This document shows positions 1-7,800 of a stretch of DNA of 64,000 nucleotides, one piece after another. Positions within the stretch are counted from its first letter, which is position 1. Each line of letters starts with the position of its first letter. The stretch comes from Petroclostridium xylanilyticum (GTDB lineage Bacteria; Bacillota; Clostridia; SK-Y3), in NCBI RefSeq assembly GCF_002252565.1, contig NZ_NPML01000004.1, positions 62,001 through 126,000 on the forward strand, written 5' to 3'. The notes under the pieces were generated by a model that did not search any database, was not told where the DNA came from, and saw only the letters and a program-made list of their open reading frames with translations. The position numbers and the translations under genes were made by a program.

Positions 1-1
1 G

Positions 2-364
2 GAAAAGAAAATAAATAGCTTGATACTGAAGGCCAGGGATTACATTGATAAGAATTTTAAAAGTGAGATTACCCTGGAGGACGTATCAAGGGAAGTAAAT
101 GTTAGCCCCCATTATTTTAGCAGGCTTTTTAAAGAGGAAACCGGTGAAAACTTTATAGAATATCTAACATCGGTCAGGATTCAAAAAGCAAAAGAATTAC
201 TTGAAAATGAATGCATAAGTGTTAAAGAAATATGCTATCAGGTAGGTTATGGTGACCCAAATTATTTTAGCAGAATATTTAAAAAGGTAGTTGGAATAAC
301 GCCAACCGATTATAAAAGAATCATCGATTCTAATCCCTATAAAGAAGCTGTGCAAAATAAATGA
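2..364 (+). CDS. YesN-like response regulator, C-terminal AraC-type HTH (5' truncated by window)
   Basis: Reading frame is open to the window edge, so the N-terminal receiver domain lies outside. What is visible is an AraC/XylS-type DNA-binding domain: two helix-turn-helix units, with the family hallmark VSPHYFSRLFKEETG in the first half and a GYGDPNYFSRIFKKVVGITP signature in the second. In Clostridia such a domain downstream of a receiver is the YesN type, paired with a LytS/YesM-like histidine kinase. The stop codon overlaps the next possible start (ATGA), so it is translationally coupled to the sugar-binding lipoprotein gene that follows. By analogy with the XylFII-LytS-YesN xylose system described in Clostridium beijerinckii, it probably activates the xylFGH genes downstream; the kinase would lie upstream of the window. 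Confidence 0.85.
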   Translation, partial: EKKINSLILKARDYIDKNFKSEITLEDVSREVNVSPHYFSRLFKEETGENFIEYLTSVRIQKAKELLENECISVKEICYQVGYGDPNYFSRIFKKVVGITPTDYKRIIDSNPYKEAVQNK

Positions 365-381
365 TAAAGGTGGGCAGGTTG

Positions 382-1467
382 ATGGATTACAAAAAAAATA
401 AACGAATCATTATGTTTCTCCTCATGCTTTTAAACCTTATTTTAATTAGTGGATGCCGTATTTCTCAAGATAAAGAAATAAATTATAACAAGGAAGATGC
501 TACAGAGCGGAAAATCAAGATAGGATTTTCAATGGGGACTTTAAAGGAAGAACGCTGGCAAAGGGACAGGGATATTTTTGTAGCCAAGGCGAAAGAACTT
601 GGAGCGGAGGTAATCGTCCAGAATGCGAACAATGATAGTAATGAGCAGATGAGCCAGGTGAAATATTTACTGGAGCAGGGTATTGATATTCTTGTCATTG
701 TACCGCATGATGCGGATAAGGCTGCATCTATCGTGCAAATGGCAAAAAAGGAAGGTATAAAGGTAATTTCATACGACCGTCTTGTAAGAAACGCAAATGT
801 AGATATGTACATATCCTTCGATAATGTTAAAGTTGGAGAATTGATGGCTGAACATCTTGTAAAAAGTGTACCTGCCGGTAATTATGTGATTATTAATGGT
901 GCAAAAAATGATTACAATACGCATATGTTTAATGAGGGATATAAAAATGTGTTAAAACCTTATATTGATATGGGAAATATAGATATAATAGAAGAAATTT
1001 GGGCTGAGGACTGGAAAAGGGAAGATGCTTTTAAATGCGTAGAGAGGACATTGCAGAATGGTTATAAAATAGATGGAATAATAGCCGCAAATGACAGCCT
1101 CGCGGAAGCAGTAATTGAGGCACTTGCCGAGCGGAGGCTGGCAGGCAGGATTCCTGTGGTTGGCCATGACGCTGACTTGGCCGGGTGTCAAAGAGTGGCT
1201 GAAGGCACTCAGCTAATGACTATATATAAACCAATTAACAGGATCGCTCAAATATCCGCAGAAATGGCTATAAAGATGGCAAAGGGTGAAGAAATAAAAG
1301 CTAACAGTAGTATTAATGATGGAAAGTACAGCGTTCCTTATTATAAGATACAGTCTGTACCCGTTATCCGGGAAAATTTAATAAATACGGTTATATATGA
1401 TGGTTTTCACCGGCTGGATGACGTTTTTAGGAATGTTCCAAAATCCCAATGGCCTGTAATAAAATAA
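382..1467 (+). CDS. Sugar-binding lipoprotein, XylFII-like sensor subunit
   Basis: Periplasmic-binding-protein-like protein of 361 aa. The N-terminus has a Lys/Arg patch, a hydrophobic segment and a lipobox (LISGC, Cys25), so it should be a lipoprotein on the outer face of the membrane. The body matches the Peripla_BP_4/xylose-binding family: GFSMGTLKEERWQRDR near the mature start, IVPHDADKAASIV, ISYDRLV and a C-terminal VPVVGHDADLAG. It is close to the product at 1641-2735, but lacks that protein's Pro/Ala linker. A start at 382 is preferred because AGGTGGG sits about 8 bases upstream; an ATG at 361 overlaps the previous stop. Its coupling to a response regulator rather than to the transporter suggests a sensory role (inference), as for XylFII. 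It could instead be a second transport receptor. Confidence 0.8.
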   Translation: MDYKKNKRIIMFLLMLLNLILISGCRISQDKEINYNKEDATERKIKIGFSMGTLKEERWQRDRDIFVAKAKELGAEVIVQNANNDSNEQMSQVKYLLEQGIDILVIVPHDADKAASIVQMAKKEGIKVISYDRLVRNANVDMYISFDNVKVGELMAEHLVKSVPAGNYVIINGAKNDYNTHMFNEGYKNVLKPYIDMGNIDIIEEIWAEDWKREDAFKCVERTLQNGYKIDGIIAANDSLAEAVIEALAERRLAGRIPVVGHDADLAGCQRVAEGTQLMTIYKPINRIAQISAEMAIKMAKGEEIKANSSINDGKYSVPYYKIQSVPVIRENLINTVIYDGFHRLDDVFRNVPKSQWPVIK

Positions 1468-1573
1468 AGTCTTACTATTTTGTACATTAATATTATGCTA
1501 TGACTTTCTATAATCGAAGTAAATCTAATAATTTAAGATAGACAATCATAAATACCTCTAGAGACAGAGTAAA

Positions 1574-1631
1574 CCTCCTTATAGTAATATTAATATAACA
1601 GTAAACAACTGTAAAAATTTTTATAAGGAGG
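1574..1631 (+). promoter_or_regulatory. Leader hairpin that would hide the xylF ribosome-binding site
   Basis: CCTCCTTATA (1574-1583) is a perfect 10-base complement of TATAAGGAGG (1622-1631), which is the Shine-Dalgarno site of the xylF-like gene starting at 1641. The intervening loop holds a small hairpin (ACAGT/ACTGT, 1598-1612). Pairing would sequester the whole GGAGG. No T-run follows, so this looks like translational control or mRNA processing rather than termination. Confidence 0.6.
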
Positions 1632-1640
1632 AATTTTTTT

Positions 1641-2735
1641 ATGAGAAAAACAGTAAAAATTATTGCTTTAATACTGGCGTTAATGATGGCAGTATCGGTA
1701 TTTGCAGGATGTAATTCGGCGAAAAAGCAAGAAGCTGCTCCAGCTCCAGCACCTGCTCCAGAAAAGAAAGAAGAAGCAAAACAACCGGAAGCTAAGACTG
1801 ACCAAAAGATTGTCGTTGGATTATCTCTTCCAACGCAGAGGGAAGAAAGATGGGTAAGAGACAAAGAGACAATGGAAGCCGAAGCTAAAAAGCTTGGTAT
1901 TGATTTAAAAGTGCAGATTTCTGATAATGATGCCGGAAAGCAGATGGCTCAGGCGGAAAATCTACTTGCCCAAGGAATTAATGTTTTGATTCTTGCCCCT
2001 CATGACGCAACCGGTGCAGCACCTATTGTTGATATGGCGCACAAAGCTGGTGTTAAGGTGATCTCCTATGACAGGCTTGTCATGAATTCTGATGTAGACC
2101 TTTATATTTCTTTTGATAACGTAAAAGTTGGAGAGATTCAAGGCAAATACATTACTGAAAAAGTGCCAAAGGGCAACTACCTTGTCCTGGCAGGTTCACC
2201 TACTGATAACAATGCTAAATTATTTAGAGAAGGGGCTATGAAATACATCCAACCTCTTGTTGATAAAGGAGATATAAAAGTTGTCCACGATGAGTGGGTA
2301 AAAGACTGGCAGCCGAGTGAAGCTATGAAGATTGCAGAAAATGCTTTAACTGCAAACAAAAATGACATTCAGGCTGTACTTGCTCCTAATGATGGTACTG
2401 CAGGTGGTGTAATTCAGGCTTTGGCAGCCCAGGGATTAGCTGGTAAAGTACCTGTTACCGGTCAAGACGCTGAACTTGCAGCTGCTAAGAGGATAGTAGA
2501 AGGTATTCAGTCCATGACAGTATTCAAAGACACAAGGGAACTTGGAAAAGCTGCTATTGCTGCTGCAATTAAGATGGCTAAAGGTGAAAGTATAGAAAGT
2601 AACGGCAAAGTTAACAACAATAAGATCGACGTTCCATCTCTGCTTCTTACTCCTATAGCAGTTGATAAAGACAACCTTGACAAAGTATTGATTGACAGCG
2701 GATATTTAAAGAAAGAAGACGTATATAAGAAATAA
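1641..2735 (+). CDS. xylF: D-xylose-type ABC transporter substrate-binding lipoprotein
   Basis: Secreted sugar-binding protein of 364 aa. It has a signal peptide ending in a lipobox (VFAGC, Cys24), then a Pro/Ala/Lys-rich linker (about residues 30-55), then a Peripla_BP_4 fold with the XylF motifs LSLPTQREERWVRDKE, LAPHDATGAAPIVDMA, ISYDRLVMNSDVDLYISFDN and a hinge-proximal VTGQDAELAA. It would capture a pentose (xylose by homology) and hand it to XylGH. The start has an excellent AAGGAGG eight bases upstream, which is also the right arm of a leader hairpin. The gene is followed by a stable hairpin before xylG, as is common where the receptor is made in excess over the transporter. Substrate is inferred from family similarity only. 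Confidence 0.85.
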   Translation: MRKTVKIIALILALMMAVSVFAGCNSAKKQEAAPAPAPAPEKKEEAKQPEAKTDQKIVVGLSLPTQREERWVRDKETMEAEAKKLGIDLKVQISDNDAGKQMAQAENLLAQGINVLILAPHDATGAAPIVDMAHKAGVKVISYDRLVMNSDVDLYISFDNVKVGEIQGKYITEKVPKGNYLVLAGSPTDNNAKLFREGAMKYIQPLVDKGDIKVVHDEWVKDWQPSEAMKIAENALTANKNDIQAVLAPNDGTAGGVIQALAAQGLAGKVPVTGQDAELAAAKRIVEGIQSMTVFKDTRELGKAAIAAAIKMAKGESIESNGKVNNNKIDVPSLLLTPIAVDKDNLDKVLIDSGYLKKEDVYKK

Positions 2736-2767
2736 GGGTTAAATAAGGATTAAAAACAACAAGGTTT

Positions 2768-2797
2768 TAGAGGAATGGCATTAGTGCTGTTCCTCTA
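2768..2797 (+). promoter_or_regulatory. Intercistronic hairpin between xylF and xylG
   Basis: TAGAGGAA (2768-2775) pairs with TTCCTCTA (2790-2797), with an inner GCA/TGC. No T-run follows. It probably stabilises the xylF mRNA 3' end or attenuates read-through into xylGH (inference). Confidence 0.55.
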
Positions 2798-2822
2798 GAA
2801 TTTCGTTAAAGGTGGAATCAAT

Positions 2823-4340
2823 ATGAGTGATTGTATTCTTGAAATGGTCAATATAACAAAAGAATTTCCCGGGGTTAAAGCACTGGACAACGTAAGTTTT
2901 CGGGTAAAAAGAGGAGAAATACATGCCCTTGTAGGAGAAAACGGGGCAGGCAAATCAACATTAATGAAGGTTCTAAGCGGCGTGTATCCCGCGGGGACTT
3001 ATGATGGTTCAATCATATTAAATGGAAAAGAACAACACTTTAATCATATAAAAGATAGTGAAAAAGCAGGCATAGCGATTATCTACCAGGAACTTGCCCT
3101 TGTTAAACAAATGAATGTGTGCGAGAACATATTTTTAGGTAACGAAATACAAAGCAAAGGCATTATTAATTGGGATAAGGCTTTTGTCGAGACAAAAAAG
3201 ATTTTACAGGAAGTACGTCTAAATATTAATCCGTCTACTAAAATTATTAACCTGGGTATCGGACAGCAGCAGCTGGTTGAGATCGCAAAAGCCATTTCAA
3301 AAAGGGCAGATTTACTGATACTGGATGAACCTACGGCAGCTCTGACAGAGGCTGAAACAGACACTCTTTTGGAGATATTAAAAGAATTGAAGAATAGAGG
3401 GGTAACGTGTGTCTATATATCCCATAAACTTAATGAGATATTTAGAATTGCTGATACGGTAACCGTTTTACGGGATGGCAAAACCATTGCTACTAAAGAT
3501 ATAAAAGAGTTGGATGAAGATAAAATTATATCGCTAATGGTTGGTAGAGAACTCACCCAAAGATTCCCAAGAAAAGAGCATATGCCGGGTGATATAGTAT
3601 TAGAAGTGAATAACTGGACAGTGTATGATCCTGAGATGCCTGACAAAATACTCATAGATAATGTAAGCTTTAAGGCAAGAAAAGGTGAGATACTTGGAAT
3701 TGCAGGCCTCATGGGTTCAGGCAGGACTGAGCTTGCTATGAGTATTTTTGGCTCATATGGCAGTAAAATATCCGGTGAAGTCAAACTCGACGGGGAAATA
3801 TTGAAAGTAAAAAATCCAAGAGATGCTATAAAAGCCGGATTGTGTTATCTATCGGAAGACAGAAAAGGAAACGGCCTTGTACTAATGATGAATATTAAAG
3901 ACAACATTTCTTTAGCAAGTCTAAACAAGGTTTCAAACTCAGGTGTCATTAATGACAATGAAGAAATAAAAGTGAGCAATAAATATGTTTCAGAACTACG
4001 TATCAAAACTCCTTCCATTGAGCAAAAAGTTGCCAACTTAAGTGGTGGAAACCAGCAAAAAGTAGCAATAGGAAAATGGTTGATGGCACAACCAAAAGTA
4101 CTTATATTGGATGAACCTACAAGGGGAATTGACGTAGGTGCAAAATATGAAATTTATAACATTATGAATGAGCTGGTAGATCAGGGTGTATGTATCATCA
4201 TGATTTCATCCGAATTACCGGAAATATTAGGTATGAGTGACAGGATACTTGTTATGCATGAAGGGCAGCTAAATGGTGAATTATCCTGGGAAGAAGCTAC
4301 ACAGGAAAAAGTAATTTTTTATGCGACTGGAGGTATGTAA
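2823..4340 (+). CDS. xylG: Sugar ABC transporter ATPase, two fused ABC domains
   Basis: Cytoplasmic energising subunit of 505 aa with two ABC cassettes in tandem, typical of the pentose/ribose (CUT2) class. Domain 1 has Walker A GENGAGKST (residues 38-46), the ABC signature as LGIGQQQLVEIAKA and Walker B LLILDEPTAALTE near residue 164. Domain 2 has the degenerate Walker A GLMGSGRTEL near residue 298 that is normal for this class, an LSGGNQQKVAIGKW signature near 403 and LILDEPTRGIDVGAK. It is in an operon with xylF upstream and overlaps the permease region downstream. The AAAGGTGG ribosome site is 5 bases before ATG. Confidence 0.92.
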   Translation: MSDCILEMVNITKEFPGVKALDNVSFRVKRGEIHALVGENGAGKSTLMKVLSGVYPAGTYDGSIILNGKEQHFNHIKDSEKAGIAIIYQELALVKQMNVCENIFLGNEIQSKGIINWDKAFVETKKILQEVRLNINPSTKIINLGIGQQQLVEIAKAISKRADLLILDEPTAALTEAETDTLLEILKELKNRGVTCVYISHKLNEIFRIADTVTVLRDGKTIATKDIKELDEDKIISLMVGRELTQRFPRKEHMPGDIVLEVNNWTVYDPEMPDKILIDNVSFKARKGEILGIAGLMGSGRTELAMSIFGSYGSKISGEVKLDGEILKVKNPRDAIKAGLCYLSEDRKGNGLVLMMNIKDNISLASLNKVSNSGVINDNEEIKVSNKYVSELRIKTPSIEQKVANLSGGNQQKVAIGKWLMAQPKVLILDEPTRGIDVGAKYEIYNIMNELVDQGVCIIMISSELPEILGMSDRILVMHEGQLNGELSWEEATQEKVIFYATGGM

Positions 4341-4341
4341 C

Positions 4342-5574
4342 ATGGGAATTAAAATTGAAAAAACTTCCCTGGAGACTAAAACTATAAATACGATATCAGT
4401 AAAGCAAATGATTTCAGGAATACTAAAGCATAATATAAGACAATATACAATGGTGATAGCTCTTTTATCCATATGGATACTATTTACCATTTTAACAAAA
4501 GGTACTTTTATAACTTCAAGAAATCTTTCCAATTTGTTTTTACAGACGGTTACCATAGCTATTCTTGCTGTAGGCATGGTATTGGTGATGGTTGCAGGTC
4601 ATATTGACCTATCGGTTGGTTCTGTAGCTGGTTTTTTGGGAGCTATTGCAGGATTTTTACAAGTAAAAATGAACTTTGGTACCATACCGGCTGTACTGGT
4701 AACCTTAGCAGTAGGATTAATAATAGGTATCTGGCAGGGATACTGGATTGCATATAGGGGAGTACCGGCATTTATAGTTACCCTTGCGGGGATGTTGGTC
4801 TTCAAAGGAGGAATGATAGGGGTAACACAAGGTGCGGCACTTGGACCCATGAATGATAGCTTTAAAGCAATTGGTCAGGGGTACCTTCCGAGACTACTCT
4901 TTAAAGATGCACCTTTTCATGATACAAGCGTGGTCTTAGCAGTTATTGTTATTATACTGTTCATAGTTTTTGACCTCAAGAGAAGGCAGTCCAGGATAAA
5001 GTACGGCTTTGAAGTGCTTCCGATGAATTTGCAGTTCTTAAAAATGTTGACAGTATCAATTGCAATAGGCTTAGTATTCTCTATCATGATAACTTATATG
5101 GGGGTACCTTATGCGATACTTTTACTTATGGTGCTGGCACTACTATTCTCTTTTATAACAAGCAAGACAACTTTTGGCAGGCATGTATATGCAATAGGAG
5201 GAAATAAGGAAGCTGCAAGGCTTTCGGGTATAAATATAAAACAAAGGACAATGACAATTTTTATTCTCATGGGTGTTTTATCTGCTATTGCAAGTATTGT
5301 TTTTACCGGAAGGCTTAATTCTGCCACTCCTGGAGCCGGAAATTTATTTGAACTTGATGCAATTGCCGCTTCAGTAATTGGCGGTACCAGTACGATGGGG
5401 GGAGAAGGTACCGTATTTGGAGCAATTATAGGTGCATTGGTTATGGCAAGCGTTGACAACGGAATGAGTTTAATGAACCTGGACGTAACTTATCAGTATG
5501 TTGTAAAAGGTCTAATCCTTTTAATTGCTGTATGGGTTGATATTGCAACAAGGAAAAAAGGAGCTACAACATAA
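4342..5574 (+). CDS. xylH: Sugar ABC transporter permease
   Basis: Integral membrane subunit of 410 aa of the CUT2/BPD_transp_2 family, forming the xylose channel with XylG. It has about ten hydrophobic segments and the conserved GHIDLSVGSVAGF and GGNKEAARLSGIN regions, the second being the typical cytoplasmic loop that contacts the ATPase; FELDAIAASVIGGTSTMGG near the C-terminus is also family-typical. An ATG at 4321 exists inside xylG, but the start at 4342 is chosen because CTGGAGG lies 8 bases upstream. It is the last gene of the xyl operon, closed by a hairpin at 5592-5625. Confidence 0.9.
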   Translation: MGIKIEKTSLETKTINTISVKQMISGILKHNIRQYTMVIALLSIWILFTILTKGTFITSRNLSNLFLQTVTIAILAVGMVLVMVAGHIDLSVGSVAGFLGAIAGFLQVKMNFGTIPAVLVTLAVGLIIGIWQGYWIAYRGVPAFIVTLAGMLVFKGGMIGVTQGAALGPMNDSFKAIGQGYLPRLLFKDAPFHDTSVVLAVIVIILFIVFDLKRRQSRIKYGFEVLPMNLQFLKMLTVSIAIGLVFSIMITYMGVPYAILLLMVLALLFSFITSKTTFGRHVYAIGGNKEAARLSGINIKQRTMTIFILMGVLSAIASIVFTGRLNSATPGAGNLFELDAIAASVIGGTSTMGGEGTVFGAIIGALVMASVDNGMSLMNLDVTYQYVVKGLILLIAVWVDIATRKKGATT

Positions 5575-5591
5575 GAAAAATTTCAAAATTC

Positions 5592-5625
5592 TGCCACTAT
5601 CAAAAATTGTCATCAGATAGTGGCA
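5592..5625 (+). terminator. Hairpin closing the xyl operon
   Basis: Perfect 10-bp stem TGCCACTATC / GATAGTGGCA with a 14-base loop, 17 bases after the xylH stop. The following T-run is weak (CTTGATTTTAG), so it may be a partial terminator or a 3' stabiliser. Confidence 0.6.
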
Positions 5626-5842
5626 CTTGATTTTAGAACGGAACTTAAATTGTTAGGGAAGATTCTTATGAATGGAATTATATACAGGGAATATAAAAAA
5701 GTTTTTTAATGGACTGTCAAAAAATTTTAAACAATGAATCTTGTGAAACAGTAGAAATATTATGAATTATAATAAGGTTGTTATAATTAAATTGATATGT
5801 GAAGAAAATATATTAGAGAATATACTAAAAAAGTAATGACTG

Positions 5843-5881
5843 GATATAGTAATAAATATCAGTACAGTACACTACTATATC
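5843..5881. promoter_or_regulatory. Inverted repeat upstream of the hemerythrin gene
   Basis: GATATAGTA (5843-5851) and TACTATATC (5873-5881) form a 9-bp inverted repeat whose centre holds a second palindrome, GTACAGTAC (5862-5870). It lies 30 bases before the GTG start and could be an operator or a leader hairpin. The rest of 5626-5911 shows no gene. Confidence 0.35.
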
Positions 5882-5911
5882 TTTTAGAATTAATTTATAA
5901 GAGGTGATTTT

Positions 5912-6472
5912 GTGGATGCTGTACAAGTGATGAAAGATGAGCATAAATACATAAAGAGAGTATTAAAGGTTTTTCGAAAAGCTTGTCTTGACATTTTAGA
6001 TGGCAAAGAAATAAATTATGAGTTATTCTACAATGCAATTGATTTCGTCAGGAATTATGCAGATAAATACCATCATGGCAAGGAAGAGGATGTACTTTTT
6101 AAAAAGATGAGAGAGGAGCTTACAACTCCTGCACAAATAAGTGCAGTAGAGGGAATGTTTACCGAACATGATTTAGGCAGATTATTTATGTTTAACCTGG
6201 ATAATGCACTGGAACAGTGTAGGGCGGGGAATAGAGAAGCAAGATTGGATGTCATTGCAAATGCCATTGCTTATACTGATTTACTCACACGGCATATACA
6301 TAAAGAAGATAATGCACTGTACAACTATGGTGCGCAAAATTTAAAACCAGAAACTATTCATGAAATTAATAAAATCAGTGAAGAAATAGAAAACAAGCCT
6401 GAAAATATCGAAAAAAGAAAAAAATATATTACTATGGTAGAACAAATGGAAAAAATGGTTGGTTTACATTAA
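5912..6472 (+). CDS. Hemerythrin-domain (HHE) protein
   Basis: Small soluble protein of 186 aa with a four-helix HHE cation-binding fold. Ligand candidates are His and Glu in DEHKYIKR near the N-terminus, YHHGKEEDVLF around residue 50, EHDLGR around 87 and RHIHKEDNALY around 130. Members bind a di-iron centre and act in O2, NO or iron handling. The GTG start is preceded by AAGAGGTGA. No partner overlaps it; a ferritin-like gene follows after a 228-base gap, so the pair may serve oxidative or iron stress (inference). Not the Fe-S repair protein RIC/YtfE by N-terminal context, since the ScdA domain is absent. Confidence 0.85.
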   Translation: MDAVQVMKDEHKYIKRVLKVFRKACLDILDGKEINYELFYNAIDFVRNYADKYHHGKEEDVLFKKMREELTTPAQISAVEGMFTEHDLGRLFMFNLDNALEQCRAGNREARLDVIANAIAYTDLLTRHIHKEDNALYNYGAQNLKPETIHEINKISEEIENKPENIEKRKKYITMVEQMEKMVGLH

Positions 6473-6492
6473 TGAAATTATGTATCTACTTT

Positions 6493-6592
6493 TTAGATTC
6501 TTTTCATGTTATACGCTTTTCCTGCTTGCCATTGACTTTTGTAGTAGCCACAAAGGCTTCAGAGGCAATCAATGTCTTCGTGAAGAATCTAA
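6493..6592. ncRNA. Possible structured RNA between the hemerythrin and ferritin-like genes
   Basis: A 10-bp outer stem TTAGATTCTT / AAGAATCTAA (6493-6502, 6583-6592) encloses a 7-bp hairpin CTTTTGT / ACAAAGG (6536-6542, 6550-6556). Two mutually exclusive pairings compete inside: TTGCC with GGCAA, or ATTGA with TCAAT. It could be a leader element for the ferritin-like gene at 6701. No known RNA family is recognised, and the short open frame running through it does not look coding. Confidence 0.3.
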
Positions 6593-6700
6593 TCAGGATT
6601 GTAAAAATTTATTTTTAGTTGAACACTTTGTGAGTATAAAGCATATAGTATATTGTAACAGATAAAACCGTTTATATATTTATTATTTGGGGGGACAGCA

Positions 6701-7216
6701 ATGCAGTATTATAATGACTATATGCCTGGATATATGTATCCAATCATGCCACAGAGTCCGTATATGATGCCACAAGATATATATACTTACCCTTATAATT
6801 TACCTATGGCGCTACAACTCATAAGGGAAGCTGTATCTGGAGAAAGAGAAGATGAAATGTTCTACAATTATCTGGTGACGATAGCTCCAGAAGAAGATAA
6901 AAGTATCATTAGAGGTATCCGAGATGATGAGTTAAAACATTTCAGATTATTCAAAAATATTTACTATGAGCTGACAGGTCAAATGCTTCCGCCACCGCCG
7001 GAAGGCGAATTTACTAAGCCGGCGTCTTATTGTGCAGGTTTAAAAAAGGCGATGTTAGGAGAACTGGCAGCTGTCGAAAAATATAGAAAAATACTCTTTG
7101 CTCTGCAAGACAGACGACAGATAAATATGCTTACTGAAATTATTACAGATGAGTTAAGGCATGGAAACCTATATAATCTCTTATACTCAAAAAATGAGTG
7201 TTATAAAGAGAAATAG
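6701..7216 (+). CDS. Ferritin-like di-iron protein
   Basis: 171-aa protein. A Tyr/Met/Pro-rich N-terminal tail (residues 1-35, many YMxP and YxxP units, resembling spore-coat or surface tails) precedes a four-helix ferritin-like domain. Metal-ligand patterns are visible: GEREDEMFYNYL (helix 1), DDELKHFRLF (ExxH, helix 2), LGELAAVEKYRKIL (helix 3) and TDELRHGNLYN (ExxH, helix 4). This is the rubrerythrin/CotJC-like superfamily without a rubredoxin domain. It likely binds two irons and handles peroxide or iron. The tail and the spore-forming host make a spore-coat role possible, but that is inference. The TTGGGGGGA ribosome site is close to the start. Confidence 0.75.
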   Translation: MQYYNDYMPGYMYPIMPQSPYMMPQDIYTYPYNLPMALQLIREAVSGEREDEMFYNYLVTIAPEEDKSIIRGIRDDELKHFRLFKNIYYELTGQMLPPPPEGEFTKPASYCAGLKKAMLGELAAVEKYRKILFALQDRRQINMLTEIITDELRHGNLYNLLYSKNECYKEK

Positions 7217-7281
7217 GAAAATTAAAATTTTCTAACTATATATTTACTGATAATGATTTTACATGACAGATAAAGTAAATA

Positions 7282-7351
7282 AGTTCACAGTTCACGGTTC
7301 ACAGTAAAAGTTATTAAATCGTTTACTACTGTGAACTGAGAACTGTGAACT
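7282..7351. repeat. Long palindromic repeat of GTTCAC units
   Basis: Two 25-base arms (7282-7306 and 7327-7351) are reverse complements with two mismatches, each built from degenerate TTCAC(A/G)G units. This resembles the interspersed palindromic (REP/MITE-like) repeats of clostridial intergenic regions. It lies outside the element, on the host side. Confidence 0.6.
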
Positions 7352-7415
7352 ATATAGGTCAAAATGCTCAAGGCAATAAATATTTGGGATATAATTTGAA
7401 AACTAATACACAAAA

Positions 7416-7447
7416 CAAAAAAACTACCAAAATTTTGGTAGTTTTTT
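7416..7447 (-). terminator. Native tRNA-Leu terminator, now separated from its gene
   Basis: A-run, ACTACCAAAA / TTTTGGTAGT stem, T-run: a symmetric, bidirectional intrinsic terminator. In the minus direction it lies about 35 bases beyond the left copy of the tRNA 3' end. Before the element inserted it would have ended the tRNA-Leu transcript directly. Confidence 0.75.
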
Positions 7448-7481
7448 TGTTCTCCGTTTGTTCACTTTTTTAAATCTCCGT

Positions 7482-7492
7482 TGGTGCCGAAG
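7482..7492. repeat. Left attachment site copy (attL)
   Basis: TGGTGCCGAAG, identical to 37543-37553. It is the reverse complement of the tRNA-Leu 3' end CTTCGGCACCA. Confidence 0.85.
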
Positions 7493-7794
7493 AAAGAGTT
7501 GTACTTGTTGAAGGTATTAGTGAGCAATTATTATTACCTATATTTGCTAATTATTTAAAAAGTGATTTAGTTGATAGTCATACAGCTGTCATAAATATTG
7601 GGGGTAGGTACTTTACGCATTTTTTAAAACTTTTTGATAGAGACAAAAGTCAATATGCAATAAACAAAAGAGTGGCTGTAATAACGGATTTAGATCCTGT
7701 AAGAAAAGAAAAGGGAGTTAAAGGTTCAAAATTTAATTCTTGTTATCCATTTGAACTAAACAAAGATAGTAATTATGAGTACAAGATGAGGTGA
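7483..7794 (+). pseudogene. TOPRIM fragment of an OLD-family nuclease, cut at the att site
   Basis: An open frame of about 103 codons without its own start, beginning exactly at attL. The translation has OLD-nuclease TOPRIM motifs: RVVLVEGISEQLLLPIF (acidic Glu of the first TOPRIM motif) and VAVITDLDPVRKEK (the DxD motif). An in-frame TAA lies three codons before the att-encoded GAE, so nothing upstream on the chromosome can supply the N-terminus. The 3' end stops at TGA just before the GC-rich gene at 7801, whose ribosome site (GAGGTGA) it contains. In the excised circle this frame would continue from the ORF at 37472 (see findings). As integrated it is a remnant with no start. Confidence 0.75.
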
Positions 7795-7800
7795 AAAAAC

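Noticed and set aside
6459-6665. 68-codon open frame between the hemerythrin and ferritin-like genes
   Set aside because: It overlaps the hemerythrin end, has no ribosome site, an unlikely Cys/Phe composition, and runs through hairpin arms.
7282-7351. CRISPR-like repeats
   Set aside because: Only one palindromic pair, with no regular spacers and no cas genes in the window.
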